Part shown: positions 6,791 through 14,815 of the stretch, in pieces
How the letters are laid out: every line of letters begins with the position of its first letter
Position numbering within the stretch: position 1 is the first letter of the stretch
Assembly (NCBI GenBank): GCA_020061125.1
Contig: JAGUYV010000503.1
Coordinates: forward strand, 1 to 27,477
Length of the DNA stretch: 27,477 nucleotides
Direction of reading: 5' to 3'
Origin: a bacterium
GTDB lineage: Bacteria; UBP15; UBA6099; DSWB01
The notes under the pieces: model-generated
The model's database searches: none
Seen by the model: only the letters and a program-made list of their open reading frames with translations
What the model was told of the DNA's origin: nothing
Position numbers and translations under genes: made by a program

Positions 6791-6814
6791 GGGGACACGG
6801 GGACACGGGGACAC
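6791..6814. repeat. Three tandem copies of GGGGACAC
   Basis: Perfect 8-nt tandem repeat, three units, preceded by CGGAATTCAC. The unit is the reverse complement of the GTGTCCCC in the 33-nt repeat at 5839-5871, so the AT-rich gene has these motifs in opposite orientation at its two sides. Confidence 0.9.
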
Positions 6815-6887
6815 GGCGGCGGGCGCGGGGCCACGGGCGGCGCGCCCTGCGGATCGTTTTCCGTGAGCGGTTTGCGAGGACTGCCGT

Positions 6888-8555
6888 TCAGCCCTGCCAC
6901 TGGTTGGTGACGGGAATGCGGCGGCCCGCGCCGTAGGCTTTTTTGGAGATCTTGATGCCGAGCGGCAACTGCCCGCGCTTGAATTCGGACTTTTTGTAAA
7001 GGTGGTACACTTTGTCCACGAGTTCTCGGGAATAGCCGCGCTCCACGATCTGCGCCTTGCTCAAATGGCCCTCGACCACGAGCTTGATGACCGGGTCCAG
7101 CTCGGGATACGGGGGCAGCGAGTCCGTGTCCTTTTGGTTTTCGCGCAGTTCGGCGGTGGGCGGTTTGTCTATGATGCTCTGCGGTATGATTTCCCGCTCG
7201 CGGTTGATGTGGCGCACCACCTGGTAGAGTTCAGTCTTGTACAGGTCGCCGGGTACATTTTTGCCCCCGGAGCCGTCTCCGAACATGGTGAAATATCCGG
7301 TGCTGATCTCGGACTTGTTGCCCGTGGTGCAGACCATGTATCCGAATTTCTGCGAGATCTTCATGAGCACGATCATGCGGAAGCGGGATTGGTCGTTTTC
7401 CTCGGCCAGGCCGAAGGGGGTTTCGCCGAACGCGCGGGCGAACGACACCACGCCCTGCTCGAACATTTCCTTGATGGAAACTACTTTGTATTGCGCGCCG
7501 ATGTTGCGGGCGCACTGTTCGGCGTCGTCCAGGCTCTGCTGCGAGGTGAATTTCGAGGGCAGCGCCACGCACAGCACATTCTCCGGCCCAATGGCCTGCG
7601 CGGCCACGAAGGCCGTGTACGCGGAATCCACGCCGCCGCTCAAGCCCACAGTGATGCCCTTGAAAATGCCCTGCTTGTAGAAGTAGTCGCGCAGGTTCAG
7701 GATGTGCGCGTTCAGAATGTCCTGTTCCCGCGAATATGGCGGCTCGGGCGCCTCGGGTCCGGCCCATGTGTCCGTATCGAGTTCGACCACGCAGATTTCC
7801 TGCTCGAAGGCCTCGGCGCGCGCCATGACCCGTGCGTCCGCGCCCATCACGAAACTGCGGCCGTCGAACACCAGTTCGTCCTGCCCGCCCACCATGTTGC
7901 AATACACGAACGGGCGCTTGTGCTCCGCCACCGCGGCGCGCACAAGCTCCTCGCGCTCCCGGTTCTTGCCCACATAGAACGGCGAGGCCGAAATGTTCAC
8001 GATCAATTCCGCGCCGCGCTCGCACAGCAGCTTTGTGACTTTGGTGGAGTAATATTCGTCCCACAGGTCCTCGCAAATCTGCACGCCCGCTTTGACCGTG
8101 CGGTCCCGGATGGGGATGTCCACGGGCGCGATGGCGGACTCGGCCGCGGGGATGAAGTACCGTTTTTCATCGAACACATCGTAATTGGGCAGCAGGGCCT
8201 TGTTGACCTGTGCGATCCATTTGCCGCCCGCGAGCACGGCGGCGCAGTTGCGCAGGCACGGCTCGTCGGGCGTGATGCGGCGGCCGGGTTCGCTGCGCAC
8301 GCAGCCCAGGATCACGGCAATGTCCCTGGTGTGCGGCAGAATCAGTTCGTCCACCACGCGCTCGTTCTCGGCCACGAACCCGTGCTCGAACAGCAGATCG
8401 TTGGTGGGATACCCGGTGACGACCATCTCCGGGAACACGACCAGGTCGAAATTCATGTCCCTGGCTTTGCGGATGATATCGGCCGCGGCGCGCGCGTTCT
8501 TTTCGATGGCGCCCACGGTGGGATTGATTTGCGCGAGTACAATGGAAATAGCCAC
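6888..8555 (-). CDS. nadE: Glutamine-dependent NAD+ synthetase
   Basis: Cytoplasmic enzyme that amidates deamido-NAD+ to NAD+ using ammonia released from glutamine, the last step of NAD synthesis. At 555 aa it is the usual two-domain length. The N-terminal nitrilase-type glutaminase domain shows the Glu-Lys-Cys triad: E43 (FPEMVV), K119 (VNKALLPNY) and C161 (GVQICEDLW). The C-terminal synthetase domain has the P-loop SGGVDS (306-311) and STGYFTMFGDGSGG. It starts at GTG 8555, supported by GGGGAG nine bases upstream. An extended -10 promoter lies at 8596-8604, back to back with the promoter of the lipoprotein gene. Confidence 0.97.
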   Translation of the reverse strand: MAISIVLAQINPTVGAIEKNARAAADIIRKARDMNFDLVVFPEMVVTGYPTNDLLFEHGFVAENERVVDELILPHTRDIAVILGCVRSEPGRRITPDEPCLRNCAAVLAGGKWIAQVNKALLPNYDVFDEKRYFIPAAESAIAPVDIPIRDRTVKAGVQICEDLWDEYYSTKVTKLLCERGAELIVNISASPFYVGKNREREELVRAAVAEHKRPFVYCNMVGGQDELVFDGRSFVMGADARVMARAEAFEQEICVVELDTDTWAGPEAPEPPYSREQDILNAHILNLRDYFYKQGIFKGITVGLSGGVDSAYTAFVAAQAIGPENVLCVALPSKFTSQQSLDDAEQCARNIGAQYKVVSIKEMFEQGVVSFARAFGETPFGLAEENDQSRFRMIVLMKISQKFGYMVCTTGNKSEISTGYFTMFGDGSGGKNVPGDLYKTELYQVVRHINREREIIPQSIIDKPPTAELRENQKDTDSLPPYPELDPVIKLVVEGHLSKAQIVERGYSRELVDKVYHLYKKSEFKRGQLPLGIKISKKAYGAGRRIPVTNQWQG

Positions 8556-8595
8556 GATGTCCGTCTCCCCTGCGGCGCAGCGGCGCCGATAGAAA

Positions 8596-8604
8596 ATTAT
8601 AGCA
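8596..8604 (-). promoter_or_regulatory. Extended -10 promoter for nadE
   Basis: TGCTATAAT on the minus strand is an exact extended -10. No good -35 is seen at the expected distance, which extended -10 promoters tolerate. The leader would be about 34 nt. Confidence 0.5.
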
Positions 8605-8630
8605 AAAACCGCGCGGCCCGGCTCCGGTTC

Positions 8631-8659
8631 TTGCGCGCTGTTTTTTTAGATGATATAAT
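8631..8659 (+). promoter_or_regulatory. Promoter for the lipoprotein/double-cNMP operon
   Basis: TTGCGC (8631-8636), a 17-nt spacer and TATAAT (8654-8659) preceded by TGA, so an extended -10 as well. The start would be near 8666, just ahead of the TAAGGAG ribosome site (8671-8677). Confidence 0.72.
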
Positions 8660-8681
8660 TCAGTGCCTTATAAGGAGATTT

Positions 8682-9860
8682 ATGAGACAAAAACTGTTTC
8701 AGTATGTTTTTTTGATGTGTGCGCTCTCCGCGGTTGTGAGCGTGTCCGGATGCCGCGGGGAAAAACGCATGGATCCGCTGACCTACCGGTTCACGGACAG
8801 TGTGTGGACGAATTTCCGCGGACCCGCATCCGGCGGAACGGGCGTGGCTGCGGACAGCATCGCCCCGCCCTTTGGCCTTTTATGGAAGGTGAAAATCCCG
8901 GGAGACCTCAAAGCCGGGCTGCGGTCCTCGCCTGTGGCGGACGCGCAGCGCGTGTACATAGGCTCACTGGACGGGCATGTGTATGCCTTTGACCGCAAGA
9001 GCGGTAAGCAGGCCTGGAAATTCCAGACCGGGGGCAGCGTGTGGGCGCCGCCGCTTGTGGCGGACGGCGCGGTGTATATCGGGTCCGAGGGCGGCAATTT
9101 CTACGCCCTGGACGCGGCCACGGGCAAGGTACTGGACTCGTTCGACAGCGCGCAGAAGCCCGTGATTCATAGCGGAGCGGCCGTGGCCGGCGGCCTCGTG
9201 TTCTTCGGCGCCAACGACAATTACCTGTACGCCCTGGATCGCAAGGACCTGTCGCGCATCGCGTGGCACACACGCACCGACGACTGGATTGAATCCACGC
9301 CCCTGGTGTCCGGCGGCGCGGTGTTCGCAGGCTCCAACGACGGGCGCCTTTACAAGTTCGATCTGGAGACCGGCCGCATCCTCTGGTCGTTCACCACGGC
9401 CGGGCCTGTATATTCCACGCCCGTGGCGTCCGGCGGCAATCTGTATTTCACATCCTGGGACGGACACGCCTACGCGATCCGGGCAAAGGACAAGAAGTTG
9501 CTCTGGAAAACGCGCGTGGATGAACAGGCCAGCGGCTCCCTTGCGCTCAAGAACGGCGTGCTGTACGGCGGGACCATGTTTCCGGACGGACGGCTTTTCG
9601 CCCTGGACGCCAAAACCGGCAAGATGCTGCGCAGCTTCGAGACCCGCGGCGGGTTCGACGCCTCGCCCGTGATTTCCGGGGATATCTTGTACATAGGTTC
9701 TTTTGATGATAATTTTTACGCAGTGGACATTAACAATTTCGCGATAAAATGGAAACGGCCCATGCGCGGCACGCCGCGCGCCACCTGCGCGATAGCGGGC
9801 GGCGTCCTGTATGCGCCGGATCTCCAGGGCCGCCTCCTGGCGTTCGCCCCAATCAAGTAA
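8682..9860 (+). CDS. PQQ-like beta-propeller lipoprotein
   Basis: A 392-aa lipoprotein. The ATG at 8682 follows TAAGGAG. Residues 1-24 form a signal peptide ending in a lipobox (SVSGC), so it should be lipid-anchored at the cell envelope. The rest is a series of about seven blades with the PQQ/Trp-docking pattern, for example SSPVADAQRVYIGSLDGHVY, APPLVADGAVYIGSEGGNFY and STPVASGGNLYFTSWDGHAY, each closing with a YALD/FDLETG-type turn. WTNFRGPASGG before the first blade is common in this group. Such propellers act as binding scaffolds (BamB is one) or as quinoprotein-like domains; no PQQ-ligand set can be judged here. The downstream double-cNMP gene starts 31 nt after its stop, so the two are co-transcribed. 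An open frame continues upstream across nadE, but that is antisense shadow. Confidence 0.88.
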   Translation: MRQKLFQYVFLMCALSAVVSVSGCRGEKRMDPLTYRFTDSVWTNFRGPASGGTGVAADSIAPPFGLLWKVKIPGDLKAGLRSSPVADAQRVYIGSLDGHVYAFDRKSGKQAWKFQTGGSVWAPPLVADGAVYIGSEGGNFYALDAATGKVLDSFDSAQKPVIHSGAAVAGGLVFFGANDNYLYALDRKDLSRIAWHTRTDDWIESTPLVSGGAVFAGSNDGRLYKFDLETGRILWSFTTAGPVYSTPVASGGNLYFTSWDGHAYAIRAKDKKLLWKTRVDEQASGSLALKNGVLYGGTMFPDGRLFALDAKTGKMLRSFETRGGFDASPVISGDILYIGSFDDNFYAVDINNFAIKWKRPMRGTPRATCAIAGGVLYAPDLQGRLLAFAPIK

Positions 9861-9891
9861 TCCACACTCTTTCCGAGGGAGAGTTCACACA

Positions 9892-12800
9892 ATGGCAACA
9901 GGTCCAGCAATCAGAACCCTGCAACCGGGCGAGTTTCTCTGCATGCAGGGAGAACCCAGCAACGAAATGTTCGTGGTGCGCTCCGGCAAGCTCGACATCT
10001 ATGTGGTGGACACCACGGGCGTGGTGAGCCGCGACAAGGTGGAAGCCGAAGGCATGCTCGTGGGATCGGTGAGCGAACCCAACGCGTTCATCGGCGAAAT
10101 CGGCGCCATCCTGCGCGAGCCTCGCTCGGCCTCGATTAAGGCCGCGGAGCAGACCCAGGTCATGGTCATAGACCTGCGCGGCAAGGGCTTCGAGCAGACC
10201 ATCATGGGCAATCCCAAGCTGGGCCTCAACCTGTCCAAAACCATCGCCAACCGCCTGGGGCAGACCAGCAACAACCTCACCCGCGCCGATTCCATGGCCC
10301 TCAAGGTCAAGGGCAACCTGGATAACTTCTCGCGCAAGTTCAGCCAGGTCTTCCAGATGGTCGAGAAATCCTGGCTCGAAGCCAACAAGCCACCCGAACC
10401 CGAGGGCGATCCCAAGGAGAAAAAGGAAGCGCCGCCCGCGCCCGAACTGCCCGAACTGCTCAAGGAAGTCAAGGCGTCCTACGCCTATCAGGTTGGCCGG
10501 CTCGTGGAAAAATACAACACCGTGGATGTGCAGATGTACGCGGCCATGGGACTGCCCTTCCGCGCGCACACCAATGTTTTCGTGAACCGCATTTACAAAG
10601 GCGGCAAGGCGCCGGCCGATGTGGTGATCCCGCAGGAGCCGCCCAAGCCCGGACTGGCGGGCTTCACGCCCGGCCAGGTGGTGTGCGAACAGGGCAAGCC
10701 CGATAATGTGATGTACATTCTGCTGGCGGGCAAGCTCGAGGTCGTGGTGGGCGGCAAGTCCATCGAAACCGTGCAGGGCAAGGGCGCGGTGTTCGGCGAA
10801 ATGGCCATGTTCGGCGACGAGCCGCGCACCAGCGCCATCCGCGCCATCACCGATGTGCACGCCATGCCCATTCCCAAAGAAAAAATCCAGCCGTTCCTCA
10901 TGGGCAAGCCCGCGGTCATGCTCCATGTGCTGCGCCAGTTCGCCAAGCGTCTGCCCCTGCTCAACGGCGCACTGCTCGAAACCGTGCACCAGATGACGGA
11001 CCTCATGCGCCTGTTCGGCGCATGCCTCAACGCCTACGAAGCCCTGGCCCCGCGCATCAAAACCGACCTGGGCCAGCCCACGGATACGATGAACCAGTGC
11101 GCCGCGGACCTCGAAGCCACAAGCGGACACCTGGCCACTCTGTTTGACGAACTCAACAACGAATATGTGCAGCTCTGCTCGGAAATTGGCTACCGCCCCA
11201 AGGAAGACGGCAGCGTCGAGGTCAAAGGCCCGCGCGTGACCATGCCCGAGTTCCCCATCTGCGTCAAGCTCGAACTCATTGAGGAACTCGACTCCGAGCA
11301 TGTGAATTTCGTCATCAACCCCAAGAAAGACCAGTTCCGGGCGTGCAGCATCGAATTCAAGCACTCGGACCTCATGCAGCAGGCCAAGATCGGTTCGGAC
11401 ATGCAGAAGGATTTCATTTTCGGCCGCATCTACAACCTGGGCGAGTCCTTCCCGGTGCAGTTCGTGTCCTTTGATCTCACCAGCGGCGGCATCGCCAAGC
11501 ATGATGTGGAATACGCGGTGCGCGCCATGAAATTCCTGCTCGAAAAAATGGAGCAGGAACTGTTCATCGTGTTCGAGGGCGACGACATGCTCCAGGTCTC
11601 GCTGGTCACCGACTACATCGAGGTGGAAAGCGACGAACTCGTGGACGAAGCCACCATCATGGAGTTCTTCGAGAAATTCAAGAAAGAACCCGACAACCGC
11701 GACCACCTGACAAATCTCAACAACCTGTACTGGGACTTGATCATCGGCACCATCCAGAAAAAACTGCCCAAGGTCAAGGAAACCACCATCGAATTCGAGG
11801 ACAAGGAACGCAAGCTCATCAACTTCGGCCTGCTCGAAGAGCAGTTCCTGCCGGACAACAGCAATGTGCTGCAGCAGATTTCCGAGGACGACGGCTTCAA
11901 GCCGCCCGAGGCCCAGGGCCTTCTTTACAAGTACATCGAGGACATCTGCCAGGATGTGTTCTATGAATCTTTCGGCTTCACTAAGCTGGATCAGCTTAAC
12001 GACGAGCGCAACAAGCTGGCCGCGGAACTGCAGGCCATCCAGGACCGCATTAAAGTGCTGTCCACAGGCCGCCTGGATCTCATGAACCAGTTCCCGGGCG
12101 GGTCCCAGGCCACGGCGTTCGTGCAGAAGCTCGACGGGCTTGTGAAGAATCAGGCCGTCCTGGACCGCATGATGAAGGCGGGCCGGCAATTGAGCACCGA
12201 GCAGCGACAGATGATCGTGCAAATGAAAAACGCGCGCACGGCCATCACCAACCAGCTCTCGAAGTTCTTCACCGCCATCAAGGGCCGCGTGTCCGAGGAC
12301 CAGGTGACCACCTTCCGCAGTTACGGCGAGGAATATGAGGCCAAGTGCATGGAAGAGCTTCTCGCCAAAGAGAGACTTGCCCTGCACGACGCCAAGGTTG
12401 AGAACCACAAAAAAGAAATGAAGGCCATCACCCTCAAGGCCAAAGAGACGGTTTACAAGAACGAAATCGTGCGCCTCAAGAAGTATGTGATCCTGGCGTC
12501 CAAAAAGAGCAAGGTCGAACCTACGGCCGTGCTCGTGGGTATCCGCGACATCGCCACGCGCAGGCGCGTGTCCGAGATCATAGACATGTTCCTTGCCGAA
12601 AATGTGGACCCGTTCGTGTTCGACCCCAAACTGCAGCGCATCAAGAAACTGGGCCGGCCCAGCATCCTGCTCGTGCCGGGCAGCGGCCTGTCGGTTTACG
12701 ACTGGGAAAAGCACATGTTCCTGGTGCCCCTGTGCTCTCCCACCAACCTCGAGGAATCCCTGGCCAACGCGTTCGTGGAATTCCACTGGGACATGGACGA

Positions 12801-12996
12801 GGACAAGAGCATGCGCGAGTCCTACGGAGACATGAAGATTTACAAGAAGCTGTCCATCACCAAGCTCAAACAGCAGCTCACCAAGGACTACATTATCTGG
12901 GCCACCCAGGAAGCCAAAGGCTGGAAAAAGCTCGACAAGGAAGTGCGCGGCTGGTTCCAGACCAAGATCGCACGGCAGAAGAAGGAAGGCAGTTAA
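9892..12996 (+). CDS. Large protein with two cyclic-nucleotide-binding domains and a long helical tail
   Basis: 1034 aa from ATG 9892, chosen for GAGGGAGAG just upstream. Two CAP_ED domains are clear. Domain 1 (about 7-125) has FIGEIGAILREPRSASIKA with Glu69 and Arg78. Domain 2 (about 257-358) has FGEMAMFGDEPRTSAIRA with Glu303 and Arg312. Gly-Glu and Arg of the phosphate-binding cassette are kept in both, so both may bind cAMP or cGMP. A Pro/Glu/Lys linker (165-190) lies between. Residues from about 360 to 880 are mostly charged helices, with coiled-coil-like stretches near 750-900. The last 150 residues look alpha/beta (PTAVLVGIRDI, PSILLVPGSGLSV). No DNA-binding, kinase, cyclase or membrane segment is seen, so it is not a CRP-type regulator. 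Codon use is strongly biased, suggesting high expression. The function is unknown to me. Confidence 0.85.
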   Translation: MATGPAIRTLQPGEFLCMQGEPSNEMFVVRSGKLDIYVVDTTGVVSRDKVEAEGMLVGSVSEPNAFIGEIGAILREPRSASIKAAEQTQVMVIDLRGKGFEQTIMGNPKLGLNLSKTIANRLGQTSNNLTRADSMALKVKGNLDNFSRKFSQVFQMVEKSWLEANKPPEPEGDPKEKKEAPPAPELPELLKEVKASYAYQVGRLVEKYNTVDVQMYAAMGLPFRAHTNVFVNRIYKGGKAPADVVIPQEPPKPGLAGFTPGQVVCEQGKPDNVMYILLAGKLEVVVGGKSIETVQGKGAVFGEMAMFGDEPRTSAIRAITDVHAMPIPKEKIQPFLMGKPAVMLHVLRQFAKRLPLLNGALLETVHQMTDLMRLFGACLNAYEALAPRIKTDLGQPTDTMNQCAADLEATSGHLATLFDELNNEYVQLCSEIGYRPKEDGSVEVKGPRVTMPEFPICVKLELIEELDSEHVNFVINPKKDQFRACSIEFKHSDLMQQAKIGSDMQKDFIFGRIYNLGESFPVQFVSFDLTSGGIAKHDVEYAVRAMKFLLEKMEQELFIVFEGDDMLQVSLVTDYIEVESDELVDEATIMEFFEKFKKEPDNRDHLTNLNNLYWDLIIGTIQKKLPKVKETTIEFEDKERKLINFGLLEEQFLPDNSNVLQQISEDDGFKPPEAQGLLYKYIEDICQDVFYESFGFTKLDQLNDERNKLAAELQAIQDRIKVLSTGRLDLMNQFPGGSQATAFVQKLDGLVKNQAVLDRMMKAGRQLSTEQRQMIVQMKNARTAITNQLSKFFTAIKGRVSEDQVTTFRSYGEEYEAKCMEELLAKERLALHDAKVENHKKEMKAITLKAKETVYKNEIVRLKKYVILASKKSKVEPTAVLVGIRDIATRRRVSEIIDMFLAENVDPFVFDPKLQRIKKLGRPSILLVPGSGLSVYDWEKHMFLVPLCSPTNLEESLANAFVEFHWDMDEDKSMRESYGDMKIYKKLSITKLKQQLTKDYIIWATQEAKGWKKLDKEVRGWFQTKIARQKKEGS

Positions 12997-13023
12997 GCGG
13001 AATTGCGGACACAAGCGCACAAC

Positions 13024-13055
13024 AAAACCGCCCCGTGTTCCGGGGCGGTTTTTTC
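13024..13055. terminator. Strong intrinsic terminator, usable from both sides
   Basis: AAAACCGCCCCG (13024-13035) pairs perfectly with CGGGGCGGTTTT (13041-13052) over a 5-nt loop, followed by a run of six T in all. It is 27 nt after the double-cNMP stop. The A-run on the other flank makes it a fair terminator for the converging DUF4139 gene too. Confidence 0.92.
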
Positions 13056-13102
13056 ATGCCATATTATTCAGGAACGGCGCACGCCGCGCCGCAGTCCCGG
13101 CG

Positions 13103-14668
13103 TCAGAAAACAATCTCATAGGTGTAGGTGTACTGGACTTCTTTTCCGGGATCGAGTTCGGTTTCCCACACGAGCTTGTTGCGCTCATTGAGCCTGGTCG
13201 CGCCCTCGGGCAACAGCGCCTTTTCCGGTGAGCCGGTAACCTCAAGCAGCCTGCCGCTGAAATGGCGCCGGATGATGATTTTGTCTTTGCGGCCCCTGTT
13301 GTTCTTGACAGTGACCGTGGCCTTGACCTGGGTTTTGGTGTATGTGCTGCCGCTGATGCGCACATCCTCGCGCTTGCCCTGAATTTCGGATTCCGTGTGA
13401 TCCACTTTGACATTCATGGCCTTGGTGATGCGGGTGAACACTTCCTGTCCGGGAGCAGTCCACGAGGACTGGGACTGGCCCAGGAAGGCGTTGTTCTGGT
13501 ACATGCTGATGGCGGCCGTAGTCATGGGGAACTTGAACGGGTTCTTGAACTTGACCGCGTCCCACACATCCTGCATCAATTCGATGTCATCGGGAATGCT
13601 GCCGGGTTTTCTGAAATTTCCATAAGCATCCGCGTTGTCTGCTATGTTCCACTCGATGACGCGCTCGTAGGAAATGCTCTCATCCCCCAGGGGCAGCACC
13701 AGCGCCTGATTCAGTTCCAGCGAATGTTTTCCCGCGGGCATGTAGTGAACATCGAAATCGCCGGTGGGGACATCGGGTGCATCAAATGCGGATGATTCCG
13801 CGAAATCCATGGACCGCGGCGCGTTCATAACCATCTGCTGCGCCATGGCGCCGGGATAGCTTGAATAGGAACTGCCTGACAGAGCGGAAAAGAACTGGGA
13901 CCAAGAGGTGTTCGCGTTCGCTGGCGAGGACACATCCTTGAACTTGATGGACGGAAACCCGCTGATGAGGAAAAATTCCGCGTTGTCCATGTCCGCGAGT
14001 TCGTTGCGCACCACGGTATTCATCTGCAGTCGGCCCTTGTTCTTGTCGAACAGGTCGAGGCGGTACGACGGCGCCCAGGAAATGCCGCGGGTGAGGTACG
14101 AGATCATCACCTTCTGCTGTTTGCCGGAACCGCTGGTCAGAAGCACGGAGGGCTTGCGCGCGGTTGTTTCCTTTGATTCAGACGCGCGGATCTTTTTGTC
14201 CGCATACAGCCCGCTGATGTCCGCGGCCTTGTACAGCTCGGTTCCTTCCTCCGACTCCAGGACCACGAACGCGCCGTCCGAGGTCACGCCCTTGAGCACT
14301 CCTTCGGCCATGTCTTCGTTCGCGAGCGTAATTTCCACCCACTGCCCCTTGAGAGATTCGAGAATCTCCATTGAAGAGAGCGGCGTGTCCTTGAATTCCT
14401 TTTCTTCCCTGTTGAAGAACTTCATGGACACAGGCGCCTGGGACTGCACCCACATGGTGCCGTGCGCGGGATTGTGAAGCCCGTCAATAAGGATTTGCGT
14501 TGACGCGGCGGCCACTTCGTGCGTGATCACGGCGAATCCGTTCTTGAACATATCCACGCGCACGATGGGCGCTTTGACCACGGTTGGCTCTCCGGCGGCA
14601 GACGCACGCGGCGCCGAGAGACAGAAAACGCAAAATGCCGCCAATAAAATCCGAAGTGTGTGTTTCAT
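13103..14668 (-). CDS. Exported DUF4139-type protein
   Basis: A 521-aa protein with a signal peptide (residues 1-25, cleavage near ASA-A). The body is beta-rich and fits the DUF4139 / MuiA-like group: VDMFKNGFAVITHE near the N-terminus, YLTRGISWAPSYRLDLF (about 193-209), VVRNELADMDNAEFFLISG, and a C-terminal half with TVKNNRGRKDKIIIRR and LVWETELDPGKEVQYTYTYE. A Ser/Met/Gln-rich insertion (about 255-290) is probably disordered. Members lie in the periplasm or outer envelope; their biochemistry is poorly known. AGGAGG precedes the ATG. It follows gyrA on the same strand but behind the gyrA terminator, so it is its own unit, converging on the double-cNMP operon. Confidence 0.82.
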   Translation of the reverse strand: MKHTLRILLAAFCVFCLSAPRASAAGEPTVVKAPIVRVDMFKNGFAVITHEVAAASTQILIDGLHNPAHGTMWVQSQAPVSMKFFNREEKEFKDTPLSSMEILESLKGQWVEITLANEDMAEGVLKGVTSDGAFVVLESEEGTELYKAADISGLYADKKIRASESKETTARKPSVLLTSGSGKQQKVMISYLTRGISWAPSYRLDLFDKNKGRLQMNTVVRNELADMDNAEFFLISGFPSIKFKDVSSPANANTSWSQFFSALSGSSYSSYPGAMAQQMVMNAPRSMDFAESSAFDAPDVPTGDFDVHYMPAGKHSLELNQALVLPLGDESISYERVIEWNIADNADAYGNFRKPGSIPDDIELMQDVWDAVKFKNPFKFPMTTAAISMYQNNAFLGQSQSSWTAPGQEVFTRITKAMNVKVDHTESEIQGKREDVRISGSTYTKTQVKATVTVKNNRGRKDKIIIRRHFSGRLLEVTGSPEKALLPEGATRLNERNKLVWETELDPGKEVQYTYTYEIVF

Positions 14669-14753
14669 GCCAAAAACCTCCTGTGCGGAAAGATGTGTAT
14701 CAAAAACAATTATTAACCAGAAATCACAATTGATAAAGATGAACTGTTAAAGC

Positions 14754-14783
14754 AAAAACCCGCCCCGGAAAAATCGGGGCGGG
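14754..14783 (-). terminator. Intrinsic terminator of the gyrase operon
   Basis: On the minus strand CCCGCCCCG/CGGGGCGGG (9 bp, 7-nt loop) is followed by TTTTTGCTTT. It starts about 30 nt after the gyrA stop. Confidence 0.88.
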
Positions 14784-14815
14784 CCAATTGCCGTTCGTTG
14801 TGTGGCGGCAAGCGG

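Noticed and set aside
6791-6814. CRISPR-like array
   Set aside because: The 8-nt units are directly tandem without spacers and no cas gene is present.
7002-8681. Long open frame on the plus strand across nadE
   Set aside because: It is antisense to nadE, has no family features, and only joins the real lipoprotein frame by chance; the lipoprotein starts at 8682 with a ribosome site and signal peptide.
9853-13020. 1055-codon open frame antisense to the double-cNMP gene
   Set aside because: It mirrors a gene with strongly biased codons, which removes stops on the other strand. The translation is His/Leu/Val-rich without known motifs, while the plus frame has two clear domains.
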